Shown here piece by piece: positions 7,973-16,976 of a stretch of 64,000 bases of DNA. The position numbers were made by a program, and so were the translations under genes. Every line of letters begins with the position of its first letter. Within the stretch, counting starts at the first letter, position 1. Below the pieces are notes generated by a model. The model did not search any database. It worked only from the letters and a program-made list of their open reading frames with translations, and was not told the DNA's origin. Source of the DNA: CAKSHP01 sp045636325 (GTDB lineage Bacteria > Bacillota > Clostridia > UBA1381 > UMGS1253). Where the stretch lies: assembly GCA_045636325.1 (NCBI GenBank), contig JAZTXH010000001.1, positions 62,001 to 126,000 of the forward strand. The letters run 5' to 3'.

Positions 7973-9877
7973 ATGGCTTATCAGGCGTTATACAGAAAAT
8001 GGCGGCCGAAAACCTTTAACGATGTTGTTGGTCAGAGCCATGTTATTCAGACTTTAAAAAATGAAATAAATTCCAAAAAAACTGCTCACGCTTATTTGTT
8101 CTGCGGAACACGCGGCACGGGTAAGACCTCTTGTGCAAAGATTTTTGCAAGAGCGATTAACTGTCTTAACCCTGTTGACGGCAATCCCTGTAATGAATGT
8201 GAAATCTGCCGCGGCGCAATGGACGGAACTATTCTTGACATAACTGAAATTGATGCAGCATCAAACAACGGCGTTGACGATATAAGGCAAATCCGTGATG
8301 AGGTTATGTATTCTGCGGTGCACGCAAAATATAAGATTTATATTATAGATGAGGTTCATATGTTATCAGACGGGGCTTTTAATGCACTTTTAAAAACTCT
8401 TGAAGAACCGCCTGAATATGTAGTCTTTATCTTAGCTACTACTGAGGCTCACGCTCTCCCTGCAACTATCACGTCACGTTGTCAGCGTGTTGATTTTAAA
8501 CGAATTCTTGCAAGCGATATGGTTATGCGCCTTCGTGAAATCTGTTCAAAAGAGAATATAAAGGCGACACCCGAGGCGCTTGAGCTTATTGCCCGCCTTG
8601 CAGACGGAGCTCTTCGTGATGCACTTAGCATTTTGGACCAGTGTGTATGTGCACTTCCAGACGGAATTGATACCTGCGGTGCAAATGAGGTTTTGGGCAT
8701 TGCATCTGATGACACCTTAAACGATGCGGTTTTTGCTATAGCCGAGCATGACAGCACAAGAGCGCTGATGTGTATAGACAGTGTTGTAAAAGGCGGCAGA
8801 GATTTAAATAATTTTATTGACACACTTATAAGGCGATTCCGCGATATTATGGTGTGCAAGGTATCTCCTGATAATAAAGGTGAGCTTTTTTCATACGGAA
8901 CGGATATAACACAAGCTATTAAAAAACAAACCGTTCATTTTGATATTGAAACGGTAAGCTATATTTTAAATGAGCTTTGCGATGCTCAGGCTAAGGGTAA
9001 ATATTCAAAGTCTATGAAAATTATATATGAGCTTTCGTTGATAAAGCTTTGTAACCGTCAGCTTGACAGTACAAACGAGGCGATTTTGCAAAGGCTTGCA
9101 CGTCTTGAAAATATGATTAAATCGGGCAGTTACAGTGTGGCGGTTGCGCCAAAGGCAGGAAGCGTTATTCAAAAAGAGCCTGAACATGCGCCGGTGACTG
9201 ACAAGACAGTTACTCCCGTGAAGGAGTCTGATTATGAAGATGTACCACCTTGGGAAGAGGAAGATGATGATATTGCAACTGAGAAACTTATTCCACCGAC
9301 GGATGACGGGCTTGGCTTAAATATACCAAAGCCTGCAGTGCCTGAAGAAAAGAAACCTCAGGCAGTACCGCCGGCGGATGTAAATCCTTATGAAAAACGT
9401 CCGTCGCAATTTGGTACATGGGCAGATATATTAAAGCTTTTAAAAGGCACAAGCCCGCCTCTTTATGGCGCACTTGCCTGCAAAAAGGCAAAGATTGCAA
9501 ACGGGTATATCCATTTTATAAATGACGGATACACAAAGGCAATTGTGTCGTGTATGAAAGCTAAATTTGATGAGGCAACAGCTTGCGTGCTTGGTGAGGC
9601 TCCAAAGATAAAATATGTAACTCAAAATGAGTTTGACTCTATAGCAGAGCAGGCACCGCCTTTGGTTAAGGAGCTTAAAAAACGGGTAGAAAGTATTGCT
9701 ATGGCGCAAAAGGAAGAAGAGCCAATGCCTGAAATAAAAGACAATGACGGCTTTGATGAAAATGATGCGCCTCCGGCAGATGATTTTGATGAAAACAGCG
9801 CGCCGGCGGAAAATGAGGTTGACCCGCTTGAAAGCTTACTCGCCCTTGGCAATAAGGATATTCATTTAATAGATTAA
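7973..9877 (+). CDS. dnaX: DNA polymerase III subunits gamma/tau
   Basis: Clamp-loader ATPase of 634 residues. The N terminus MAYQALYRKWRP is typical; GTRGTGKTS (~45-53) is Walker A, a four-Cys zinc module follows (C..C..C..C around 64-80), and IIDEVHMLS (~122-130) is Walker B. The AAA+ part and domain III run to ~360; beyond is a Pro/Glu-rich linker and an acidic C-terminal domain corresponding to tau. The ATG at 7973 has only a weak ribosome site, while a good AAAGGAG at 7929-7935 serves a tiny upstream frame (see findings). First gene of dnaX-ybaB-recR, the usual replication/repair cluster. Confidence 0.95.
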   Translation: MAYQALYRKWRPKTFNDVVGQSHVIQTLKNEINSKKTAHAYLFCGTRGTGKTSCAKIFARAINCLNPVDGNPCNECEICRGAMDGTILDITEIDAASNNGVDDIRQIRDEVMYSAVHAKYKIYIIDEVHMLSDGAFNALLKTLEEPPEYVVFILATTEAHALPATITSRCQRVDFKRILASDMVMRLREICSKENIKATPEALELIARLADGALRDALSILDQCVCALPDGIDTCGANEVLGIASDDTLNDAVFAIAEHDSTRALMCIDSVVKGGRDLNNFIDTLIRRFRDIMVCKVSPDNKGELFSYGTDITQAIKKQTVHFDIETVSYILNELCDAQAKGKYSKSMKIIYELSLIKLCNRQLDSTNEAILQRLARLENMIKSGSYSVAVAPKAGSVIQKEPEHAPVTDKTVTPVKESDYEDVPPWEEEDDDIATEKLIPPTDDGLGLNIPKPAVPEEKKPQAVPPADVNPYEKRPSQFGTWADILKLLKGTSPPLYGALACKKAKIANGYIHFINDGYTKAIVSCMKAKFDEATACVLGEAPKIKYVTQNEFDSIAEQAPPLVKELKKRVESIAMAQKEEEPMPEIKDNDGFDENDAPPADDFDENSAPAENEVDPLESLLALGNKDIHLID

Positions 9878-9905
9878 AACTTATATTTGAAAGGATGATT
9901 TTAAA

Positions 9906-10241
9906 ATGGCAAAATTCAGAGGTGGAATGCCCGGAAATATGAATAATATGATAAAACAGGCTCAAAGAATGCAGGAGCAGATGCTTAAAATTCAGGAAGA
10001 GGCAGAAGCTAAAGAAGTAAGCGCATCAGCCGGCGGCGGTGCGGTAACAGTGGTTGCAAGCGGTAAAAAGCAGATTGTATCAATTAAAATTTCTCCTGAA
10101 GCAGTTGACCCCGATGATGTTGAAACATTAGAGGATATGATTATGGCTGCCACAAACGAGGCTCTTCGCCAGGCAGAGGAAATGATGGCACAGGAAATGG
10201 GTAAGGTTACAGGCGGAATGAGTATTCCGGGGTTATTTTAA
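9906..10241 (+). CDS. YbaB/EbfC family nucleoid-associated protein
   Basis: A 111-residue DNA-binding protein that forms dimers and decorates the nucleoid. The Met/Gln-rich N-terminal helix (MNNMIKQAQRMQEQMLK) and the central KQIVSIKISPEAVDPDD strand-turn are family hallmarks, and the C terminus is a Met/Glu-rich helix. It sits between dnaX and recR, its standard position, 28 bases after dnaX and 2 bases before recR. AAAGGATG lies upstream of the start. Confidence 0.94.
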   Translation: MAKFRGGMPGNMNNMIKQAQRMQEQMLKIQEEAEAKEVSASAGGGAVTVVASGKKQIVSIKISPEAVDPDDVETLEDMIMAATNEALRQAEEMMAQEMGKVTGGMSIPGLF

Positions 10242-10243
10242 TT

Positions 10244-10837
10244 ATGCATGCACTACCGATAGAAAAACTCATACAGCAGTTTAAAAAGCTTCCCGGTATT
10301 GGTCATAAAACAGCCGAGAGGCTTGCTTTTCATGTGCTTTCGCAGCCGAAAGAGTATGCCGAAGAAATAGCTGAGGCGCTTGTGGGGGCAAAAGAAAAGA
10401 TAAGTTTTTGCGAATGCTGCCAGAATTTAACGGATGTATCGCCCTGTGTTATTTGCTCAGATTCAAGACGTGATAAAAGCAAAATATGCGTAGTGGAGTC
10501 ACCAAAAGATGTGGCGGCGATGGAAAACATGCATGAATACCGCGGTCTTTATCATGTTTTATACGGCGCGCTTTCACCTATGGACGGAGTTGGGGTTGAG
10601 GATATAAAGCTTCGTGAGCTTTTAGAGCGTGTGTATGAAGAAGACACAAAAGAAGTTATTATGGCAACCAATCCTAATATCGCAGGGGAAGCGACTGCAA
10701 TGTATGTTGCAAAGCTTTTAAAGCCTATGAATATAAAGGTAACAAGAATAGCACACGGAATACCCGTGGGCGGTGATATCGAATATGCAGACGAAGTTAC
10801 GCTTATGCGTGCTATGGAGGGCAGGCGTGAGATGTAG
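10244..10837 (+). CDS. recR: Recombination protein RecR
   Basis: A 197-residue protein of the RecFOR single-strand-gap repair pathway that loads RecA. The order of domains is helix-hairpin-helix (KLPGIGHKTAERLAFH, ~15-30), a C4 zinc finger (CECCQNLTDVSPCVIC, ~57-72) and a Toprim domain (VVESPKDVAAME onward). Length is typical. It starts 2 bases after ybaB, so translation is likely coupled. Confidence 0.95.
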   Translation: MHALPIEKLIQQFKKLPGIGHKTAERLAFHVLSQPKEYAEEIAEALVGAKEKISFCECCQNLTDVSPCVICSDSRRDKSKICVVESPKDVAAMENMHEYRGLYHVLYGALSPMDGVGVEDIKLRELLERVYEEDTKEVIMATNPNIAGEATAMYVAKLLKPMNIKVTRIAHGIPVGGDIEYADEVTLMRAMEGRREM

Positions 10838-10858
10838 TCAAACAATGGAGAGCATGCA

Positions 10859-12034
10859 ATGGAGTTTGAAAAGGACAAAAGACAGACAGAGCCTGAAGGC
10901 GGGGAGATTTATAATATGCCTGACAGCTTGAAAGAGGAAATTGCCAAAGGTTTGGAAAATGGCGAAAACGTGATAAATTCCCAACGAAGCCTTATTGGCA
11001 GTATTACAGACAAATATAAAAAGAAAAAAATCCGCCGCAGGATAAAAAAGCTTGCGGTTTTACTTTTGACAGCTGTTTTTGTTATAGCTTTGGTGATGAG
11101 TATAAATATTTACAATGATGCAGTAAAGCTTAACATAAAAGAAAATACTTCTTTTGAGCTTTCAGGGGGTGAAACTGCAGAGGAAGTAGCAAAAATACTT
11201 AAAGATAAAGGTATTATAAAATATGAAAAAGCGTTTTTAGCCATAGCAAGGCTGAAAACGCTTGAGACCGGATATTATAAAGGGCGTTTTACGGCAGTGC
11301 CGGGTATGAAATACACCGGTGTGCTTCGTATGCTTTTAATGCCGCCGCCTGAAACTATGGTTACTTTTTCGGAGGGGCTTACGAAAGAAGAAATTTATAA
11401 AAAGCTTTCCGAAACGGGATATGTAAGTGTATCTGACCTTGAAGCGGCGGAGAGAAGCGTTCTTTATTATGATTTTCTTGAAGATATCAAAAGAGACAAT
11501 CCTTTAGAGGGATATCTTTTTTGTGACACGTATGAATTTGCGGTATACCAGACTCCTAAGCAGATGCTGGAAGTATTTCTTAATCAGTTTGATAAAATTT
11601 TTACCGATGAATATAAAAGACGTTCAGAGAAAATCGGAATGAGCACAGATGAAATTGTTATACTTGCTTCGGTTATTGAGAGCGAAACTGCGGGGGCGGA
11701 GAATATGAAAAAGGTGTCTGACGTATTTCATAAACGCCTTGAAAGGGGCGAAAAGCTGCAGTCCTGCGCTACGGTGCAGTACCTTTTAAATGAAAAGAAA
11801 TTTGTTTTATCAAGTAAGGATTTAAAAATTGACTCGCCTTATAATACTTATATGTATGAAGGCCTTCCAAAAGGTCCCATATGCAGCCCTTCTTCTCAGG
11901 CAATTGAAGCGGCACTCTATCCTGCCGATACTGACTATTATTATTTCCAGTCAGATATAGAGGGAAATATGTATTTTTCAAAAACATTTGAAGAACACGA
12001 AAAAATAAGAAAGAAAGTTCAGGGGGAGAATTAA
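10859..12034 (+). CDS. mltG: Endolytic murein transglycosylase MltG (YceG-like)
   Basis: A 391-residue membrane-anchored enzyme that cleaves nascent peptidoglycan glycan strands. A basic cytosolic tail of ~60 residues leads to a single transmembrane helix (~65-82) and a LysM-like subdomain. The catalytic YceG domain carries ASVIESET (~267-274), whose Glu is the proposed catalytic residue, and DSPYNTYMYEGLPKGPI near 325. The N-terminal cytosolic extension is longer than in E. coli but common in Clostridia. The gene overlaps nothing but is followed 1 base later by the methyltransferase, the yrrL-yrrM order of Bacillus. Confidence 0.92.
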   Translation: MEFEKDKRQTEPEGGEIYNMPDSLKEEIAKGLENGENVINSQRSLIGSITDKYKKKKIRRRIKKLAVLLLTAVFVIALVMSINIYNDAVKLNIKENTSFELSGGETAEEVAKILKDKGIIKYEKAFLAIARLKTLETGYYKGRFTAVPGMKYTGVLRMLLMPPPETMVTFSEGLTKEEIYKKLSETGYVSVSDLEAAERSVLYYDFLEDIKRDNPLEGYLFCDTYEFAVYQTPKQMLEVFLNQFDKIFTDEYKRRSEKIGMSTDEIVILASVIESETAGAENMKKVSDVFHKRLERGEKLQSCATVQYLLNEKKFVLSSKDLKIDSPYNTYMYEGLPKGPICSPSSQAIEAALYPADTDYYYFQSDIEGNMYFSKTFEEHEKIRKKVQGEN

Positions 12035-12035
12035 T

Positions 12036-12701
12036 ATGCCTGATGAGCAGAATATAACCCATGATTATATAATAGATTATATACGTCAAAGCCTTAAAAA
12101 AAATGATGGCATTTTAGGACAGATGGAAAAGTATGCTAAGGAAAATGAAGTGCCGATTATTCAAAAAGAGGTAAGCTCGTTTTTAGAGGTTATATGCCGT
12201 GTTCATAAGCCGGTGCGTATTTTGGAGGTTGGCTGTGCAATAGGTTACAGTGCAATTTTAATGGCAACTAATTTGCCGGAGGGGGCACATATAACAACTG
12301 TTGAGCGTGACGAGGAAATTTCAAAGATAGCAAAGGAAAACATTAAAAAAGCAGGCTTTGAAGATAGAATTGATGTGCTTGTTGCAGATGCAGAGGTTTT
12401 GCTAGAAGCTATGGACGGACCTTACGATATGATTTTTATGGATGCTGCCAAAGCACATTATATTCACTTTTTGCCCCACTGCGTAAGGATGCTTAGGGTG
12501 GGCGGACTTTTGGTAAGTGATAATATTTTGTATGCAGGAATGGTGGCAAACAGAGATTTATTATTAAGAAGAAAAATCACTATAGTAAAAAGACTTCAGA
12601 AATACATAGAAACCATCTGTAAAGCACCATATTTTAAAACGAGTATACTTTCAATTGGTGACGGGGTAAGCCTTTGTTATAAGCTATCAGAACCGGAATG
12701 A
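12036..12701 (+). CDS. trmR: SAM-dependent O-methyltransferase, TrmR-like (tRNA 5-hydroxyuridine)
   Basis: A 221-residue class I methyltransferase of the family once named after caffeoyl-CoA O-methyltransferase. The SAM-binding motif I is ILEVGCAIGYSAILMA (~62-77), followed by the acidic VERDEE; DMIFMDAAKAHY (~130-141) holds the metal-binding residues. In Bacillus the gene directly after mltG (yrrM) encodes TrmR, which methylates 5-hydroxyuridine at the tRNA wobble position; synteny is the main reason for this name. The substrate is thus inferred, not read from the sequence. Confidence 0.8.
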   Translation: MPDEQNITHDYIIDYIRQSLKKNDGILGQMEKYAKENEVPIIQKEVSSFLEVICRVHKPVRILEVGCAIGYSAILMATNLPEGAHITTVERDEEISKIAKENIKKAGFEDRIDVLVADAEVLLEAMDGPYDMIFMDAAKAHYIHFLPHCVRMLRVGGLLVSDNILYAGMVANRDLLLRRKITIVKRLQKYIETICKAPYFKTSILSIGDGVSLCYKLSEPE

Positions 12702-12890
12702 TAAAATGAGAAATTAGAAGTGTGAAATGAGAACATATCAAGAATGTATGATTTGCATTGTTTTATATTGTGCTTTTGGTTATAAATATTATAATAGAAA
12801 TGATTTATTAAAAAAACTTTCTGAAAGCCAATGCTTTACTTAAGTTTTGCGGTATTTGAAGACGCAGTTTCAACAGCGCCGCATTATAGC

Positions 12891-12939
12891 ACATAAAAAG
12901 CTGAAACGGATTAAATTTACGTTTCAGCTTTTTTATGTA
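12891..12939. terminator. Bidirectional terminator between trmR and the acyl-CoA synthetase
   Basis: AAAAAGCTGAAACG and its complement CGTTTCAGCTTTTT enclose an 11-base loop, with A and T runs on both sides. It serves two convergent units. The ~190 bases before it hold no recognisable gene. Confidence 0.88.
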
Positions 12940-14601
12940 TTATTTATTGTCGTTATTTCTTATTTCAACACGTCTTATTTTACCGCTTGTGGTTTTGGGT
13001 AATTCGTCAACAAATTCCACAATTCTTGGGTATTTATAAGGTGCGGTTGCTTTTTTAACGTGATTTTGAAGTTCTTTCACAAGCTCGTCTGACGGATTAT
13101 AATTTTTGGTCAAAACAATTGTTGCCTTAACAACCTGACCTCTTATAGGGTCGGGAGCGGCAGTTATTGCACACTCTAAAACTGAAGGATGCTCCATAAG
13201 AGCGCTTTCAACTTCAAAGGGACCTATTCTGTAGCCAGAGCATTTGATAACATCATCCGCTCTGCCAACAAACCAATAATAACCCTTTGAATCACGCCAC
13301 GCCACATCGCCCGTTCTGTAAATCGAGCCGCCAAGCTTTTCTTTGGTTGCAACGGGGTCATTAAACATCTGAGCCACAAGTCCTGTGGGCTTATATTTAT
13401 CAATATCACGCACAACAAGCTCACCTTCAACACCAACGTCACAGCTGTTGCCCTCTTCATCAATAATATCTATATTATACAAGGGTGACGGCTTACCCAT
13501 TGAGCCGGGGTTTGGCTCAAATCCGTCAAAATTTGCAACCAAAACAGATGACTCTGTCTGACCGAAGCCTTCGCACATACAAAGACCTGTAAGTTCCCTC
13601 CACTTATTATAAACCTCAGGATTAAGCGCCTCACCCGCTGTACAACAATGAGTGATAAAGCTCAAATCATAACCTGACAAATCTTCCTGAATCATAAAAC
13701 GGAACATTGTCGGCGGTGCGCAGAATGTGGCAGGCTTATATTTGACAAGCTTGTCAAGCAGATTTTTTGCAATAAACTTGTCCAGATCATAAGCAAAAAT
13801 ACCTGCACCCGATATCCACTGGCCGTAAATCTTGCCCCAACCGAATTTTGCCCAGCCGGAATCGGAAACCGTCATATGAAGGCGATTATTTACAACCTTC
13901 TGCCAGTATTTTGCCGTAACAATATGACCCAAAGGATGCATATGATTATGGGCAACCATTTTGGGCATACCCGTTGTGCCCGATGTAAAATATGTTAAAA
14001 ATATTTCCTCATTATGTGTAGCATCTTTGCCTGTTGGGCGGGTAAACTCATCACTCATAGGCTCAATTGCTTCATCAAAATAAATCCAGCCCTCTCGCTT
14101 GCCTGCGACAATAATCTTTTTCTCAAGTGTTTTGCATTCAGGCTCTGCCAGCTCAGTCTGACTTACAACATAGTCATCATCAACCACAATAAGAACTTTT
14201 ACCCCTGCGGCATTACATCTGTAGGAAATGTCCTTTTTTGTAAGCTGCAAGGATGCAGGAATTAAAATAGCGCCAATCTTATGCAGTGCCACAGCGCACA
14301 TCCAGTATTCCCAGCGGCGGCGCAGAATCATCATAACCCTGTCACCTTTTTTGATGCCGATTGATTTAAAATAATTGGCAACCTTGTTTGAATATTTTTT
14401 TATATCAGCAAATGTAAATGTTTTTTCATCCGCCTGATCATTACACCAAACAAGGGCAATCTTTTTTTCGTCATATTCTGCCCATGCATCAACGACATCA
14501 AAGCCAAAATTAAAATTTTCGGGGATATTAAGCTTATAATTCTGCTTAAAATCCTCATACGAATCAAATTCTACTTTATCTAAAAATTTATGTAATAACA
14601 T
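12940..14601 (-). CDS. AMP-binding acyl-CoA synthetase (acetyl-CoA synthetase-like/medium-chain type)
   Basis: A 553-residue ANL-superfamily enzyme that activates a carboxylic acid with ATP and transfers it to CoA. TSGTTGMPKM (~205-214) is the P-loop-like adenylation motif; YRTGD (~420) and GRADDVIKCSGYRIGP (~435-450) are the A7/A8 hinge; PKTTSGKIRR near the C terminus contains the catalytic lysine. The sequence resembles the MACS subgroup (WEYWMCAVALHKIGAI), so substrates could be short or medium fatty or aromatic acids. The ATG is ~14 bases from a GGAGG. The XRE-cupin regulator 31 bases upstream is probably its controller. Confidence 0.88.
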   Translation of the reverse strand: MLLHKFLDKVEFDSYEDFKQNYKLNIPENFNFGFDVVDAWAEYDEKKIALVWCNDQADEKTFTFADIKKYSNKVANYFKSIGIKKGDRVMMILRRRWEYWMCAVALHKIGAILIPASLQLTKKDISYRCNAAGVKVLIVVDDDYVVSQTELAEPECKTLEKKIIVAGKREGWIYFDEAIEPMSDEFTRPTGKDATHNEEIFLTYFTSGTTGMPKMVAHNHMHPLGHIVTAKYWQKVVNNRLHMTVSDSGWAKFGWGKIYGQWISGAGIFAYDLDKFIAKNLLDKLVKYKPATFCAPPTMFRFMIQEDLSGYDLSFITHCCTAGEALNPEVYNKWRELTGLCMCEGFGQTESSVLVANFDGFEPNPGSMGKPSPLYNIDIIDEEGNSCDVGVEGELVVRDIDKYKPTGLVAQMFNDPVATKEKLGGSIYRTGDVAWRDSKGYYWFVGRADDVIKCSGYRIGPFEVESALMEHPSVLECAITAAPDPIRGQVVKATIVLTKNYNPSDELVKELQNHVKKATAPYKYPRIVEFVDELPKTTSGKIRRVEIRNNDNK

Positions 14602-14632
14602 TTTTAAATTTCACGCCTCCGAACAGATTAAA

Positions 14633-15190
14633 TCAAATTTTTTCCGCTATTATTGTGAGGAACTTTGCTTCTTTTCCGTTTAATGCCTGCTGGCCGTGAG
14701 GAAGTGTAGAGTCAAAATAAACAGAATCGCCCTCGTTTAAAATAACGGTTTCTTCACCGATTTCCACCAAAACGGTGCCCTCTAAACAATAGTTAAATTC
14801 CTGTCCGTTATGGACGACTAATTTGTGGTCTTTATTATCAGGTGCAACCGTAACAATCATCGGCTCCATAAATCTGTTTTTAAATTTGTAACCTAAGCTT
14901 TCAAAATGATAGCCGGGGTATCTGTCCTGATTGATGCCCTGCCCCTTTTTAATTGCACAATAGGTATTAAGCTTGGGGCTTTTGCCTGTCAGAATTTCAG
15001 AAAAATCCACCCCGAATTCATTTGCAATTTTATAAATCACACTGATGGGAATATCTTCACCGTGTTCTTCATAAGAAATATATTTTTCTTCATCAACGCC
15101 CAAAAGCTTTGTCATATCGCTTATGTCATATCCGCAAATATCACGAAGCTCCTTTATACGGCTTGCAATAAGCTTGAATTCATCTGCCAT
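14633..15190 (-). CDS. XRE-family regulator with C-terminal cupin domain
   Basis: A 185-residue transcription factor. Residues ~6-62 are a Cro/CI helix-turn-helix (IKELRDICGYDISDMTKLLGV...). Residues ~105-180 are a cupin barrel (HNGQEFNYCLEGTVLVEIGEE...LNEGDSVYFDSTLPHGQQAL) that binds a small effector. The ATG follows AAAGGATGAG. It is transcribed with an acyl-CoA synthetase, a pairing seen repeatedly in Clostridia, which suggests that it senses the acid, acyl-CoA or a related metabolite. The effector is unknown. Confidence 0.88.
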   Translation of the reverse strand: MADEFKLIASRIKELRDICGYDISDMTKLLGVDEEKYISYEEHGEDIPISVIYKIANEFGVDFSEILTGKSPKLNTYCAIKKGQGINQDRYPGYHFESLGYKFKNRFMEPMIVTVAPDNKDHKLVVHNGQEFNYCLEGTVLVEIGEETVILNEGDSVYFDSTLPHGQQALNGKEAKFLTIIAEKI

Positions 15191-15256
15191 TAAAACTCAT
15201 CCTTTCCAAAGCTGTTTATCCACAACCTTTTTAAGATATAAAAATACACAATATAC

Positions 15257-15286
15257 ATTATACAACAAAACGCACCTTAAAATCAA
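15257..15286 (-). promoter_or_regulatory. Promoter of the XRE-cupin/acyl-CoA synthetase operon
   Basis: On the minus strand TTGATT (15281-15286) and TATAAT (15257-15262) are 18 bp apart, about 65 bases before the XRE-cupin start. Confidence 0.6.
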
Positions 15287-15347
15287 GTGTTTTAAAAACT
15301 TTTTCGTGCCTGTGTGTAAAAACTGTTTGCATTTTTTATTATAACTG

Positions 15348-15377
15348 TTGCAATTATGACGCTCTTTGGTGTATAAT
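15348..15377 (+). promoter_or_regulatory. Promoter of the comM-like gene
   Basis: TTGCAA (15348-15353) and TATAAT (15372-15377) are 18 bp apart, 30 bases before the start codon, back to back with the divergent XRE promoter. Confidence 0.6.
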
Positions 15378-15407
15378 ATAATCAATATACTACAAGGGAG
15401 TGTGAAT

Positions 15408-16940
15408 ATGCTTTCAAAAATTACAAGTGCAGGTCTTTTGGGAATAAACGGCTATTGCGTTACAGTTGAAACCGATGTTTACCCCGGTATGCCTGCCTTT
15501 GATATAGTTGGTCTGCCCGATGCGGCAGTTAAAGAAGCTAAAGAGCGTGTGCGTGCGGCGGTTAAAAACTGCGGCTTTGGTTTTCCGTCACGGAAAATTA
15601 CCGTTAACCTTGCCCCTGCGGATATAAAAAAAGAGGGCAGTATATATGATTTGCCCATAACTGTTTCATACTTAATTGCAACGGGTCAGTTTCCTGAAGA
15701 AAAGGCTGCGTCTTGTGCATTTATAGGCGAGCTTTCCTTAAATGGTGAGGTTCGGGGCGTGAAGGGTGTTTTACCTATGGTTATTGCCTTGCGTGACGAA
15801 GGAATAAAAGACGTTTTTGTTCCTTTTGAAAATGCATCAGAAGCGTCAGTGGTAAACGGCATTAATATATACGGCGTTAAAAATCTTTTGGAGCTTGTGC
15901 GCCATTTTGAAGACGTTGAGCCTCTTTTGCCCACAGAAATTGATATTGAAAAGCTTTTTGAAGCAACCCTTAACTATTCTGTAGATTTTTCAGATGTGCG
16001 CGGTCAGCATAAGGTGAAACGTGCGCTGGAAATTGCAGCAGCAGGAAACCACAACATACTGATGATTGGTTCTCCCGGTACAGGTAAAACAATGATTGCA
16101 AAAAGAATTCCCACAATTTTGCCTGATATGACCTTGCCTGAAGCCCTTGAGGTTACAAAAATTCATTCAATTGCAGGTACTCTGTCAAGTGATACACCCC
16201 TTGTTACAAAACGGCCATTTCGACATCCGCATCACACCATATCGGCAAACGGTCTTTCAGGCGGCGGCACAATGCCGCGCCCCGGTGAAATCAGCCTTGC
16301 TCATAACGGCGTTTTGTTTTTGGACGAATTGCCCGAGTTTAATAAAAATGTGCTTGAGGTGCTTCGACAGCCGTTAGAAGACGGTGAGGTTACCATTTCA
16401 AGGGTGAGCGCTACTTATACATACCCATGTAATATTATGTTTGTGGCATCAATGAACCCTTGCCCTTGTGGATATTTTGGCGACCGCTCGGGGCGGTGCA
16501 CCTGCTCACAAACCCAGATTTCAAGATATTTAAACCGCATTAGTGGTCCATTACTTGACAGAATTGATATTCATATAGAGGTTGAGCCTGTTAAATACAC
16601 AGAGCTTGAGGCAAAACCCTCGGGTGAAAGCAGTAAGGATATTCAAAAAAGGGTTAATCTTGCACGTAAAATTCAGCAGGAAAGATACAAAGACTACACA
16701 ATTTTTTCAAATTCACAACTTACAAGCGCACTTATTGAAAAATACTGCGCATTAGACGAAGAGTCAAGCAATATTTTAAAAGCCGCTTTTGATAAATTTG
16801 GCTTAAGTGCAAGAGCACACAATCGTATTTTAAAGGTTTCACGCACAATTGCAGACCTGTCGGGCGAAGAATTTATTAAAAAAGCGCATATTACAGAAGC
16901 AATACAGTACAGAAGTCTTGACAGAAAATTCTGGAGTTAA
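15408..16940 (+). CDS. ComM/YifB family Mg-chelatase-like AAA+ ATPase
   Basis: A 510-residue protein. The N-terminal ~190 residues are the Lon-protease-like ChlI domain (GLPDAAVKEAKERVRAA is the family signature). The AAA+ module has GSPGTGKT (Walker A, ~222-229), LFLDELPEF (Walker B) and MNPCPCGYFGDRSGRCTC, a zinc-type Cys cluster typical of the family. ComM in competent bacteria is a hexameric branch-migration helicase; whether this Clostridium-type homologue does the same is inferred. The ATG at 15408 follows GGGAG; upstream in-frame codons overlap the promoter. proC follows 36 bases later. Confidence 0.92.
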   Translation: MLSKITSAGLLGINGYCVTVETDVYPGMPAFDIVGLPDAAVKEAKERVRAAVKNCGFGFPSRKITVNLAPADIKKEGSIYDLPITVSYLIATGQFPEEKAASCAFIGELSLNGEVRGVKGVLPMVIALRDEGIKDVFVPFENASEASVVNGINIYGVKNLLELVRHFEDVEPLLPTEIDIEKLFEATLNYSVDFSDVRGQHKVKRALEIAAAGNHNILMIGSPGTGKTMIAKRIPTILPDMTLPEALEVTKIHSIAGTLSSDTPLVTKRPFRHPHHTISANGLSGGGTMPRPGEISLAHNGVLFLDELPEFNKNVLEVLRQPLEDGEVTISRVSATYTYPCNIMFVASMNPCPCGYFGDRSGRCTCSQTQISRYLNRISGPLLDRIDIHIEVEPVKYTELEAKPSGESSKDIQKRVNLARKIQQERYKDYTIFSNSQLTSALIEKYCALDEESSNILKAAFDKFGLSARAHNRILKVSRTIADLSGEEFIKKAHITEAIQYRSLDRKFWS

Positions 16941-16976
16941 TTTTACAAAAACTAAAAATGAAAGGATAAAACTATT

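Noticed and set aside
7807..8019. 70-codon frame overlapping the SRP RNA 3' end and dnaX start
   Set aside because: Lies within the SRP RNA and its terminator; coding is not credible.
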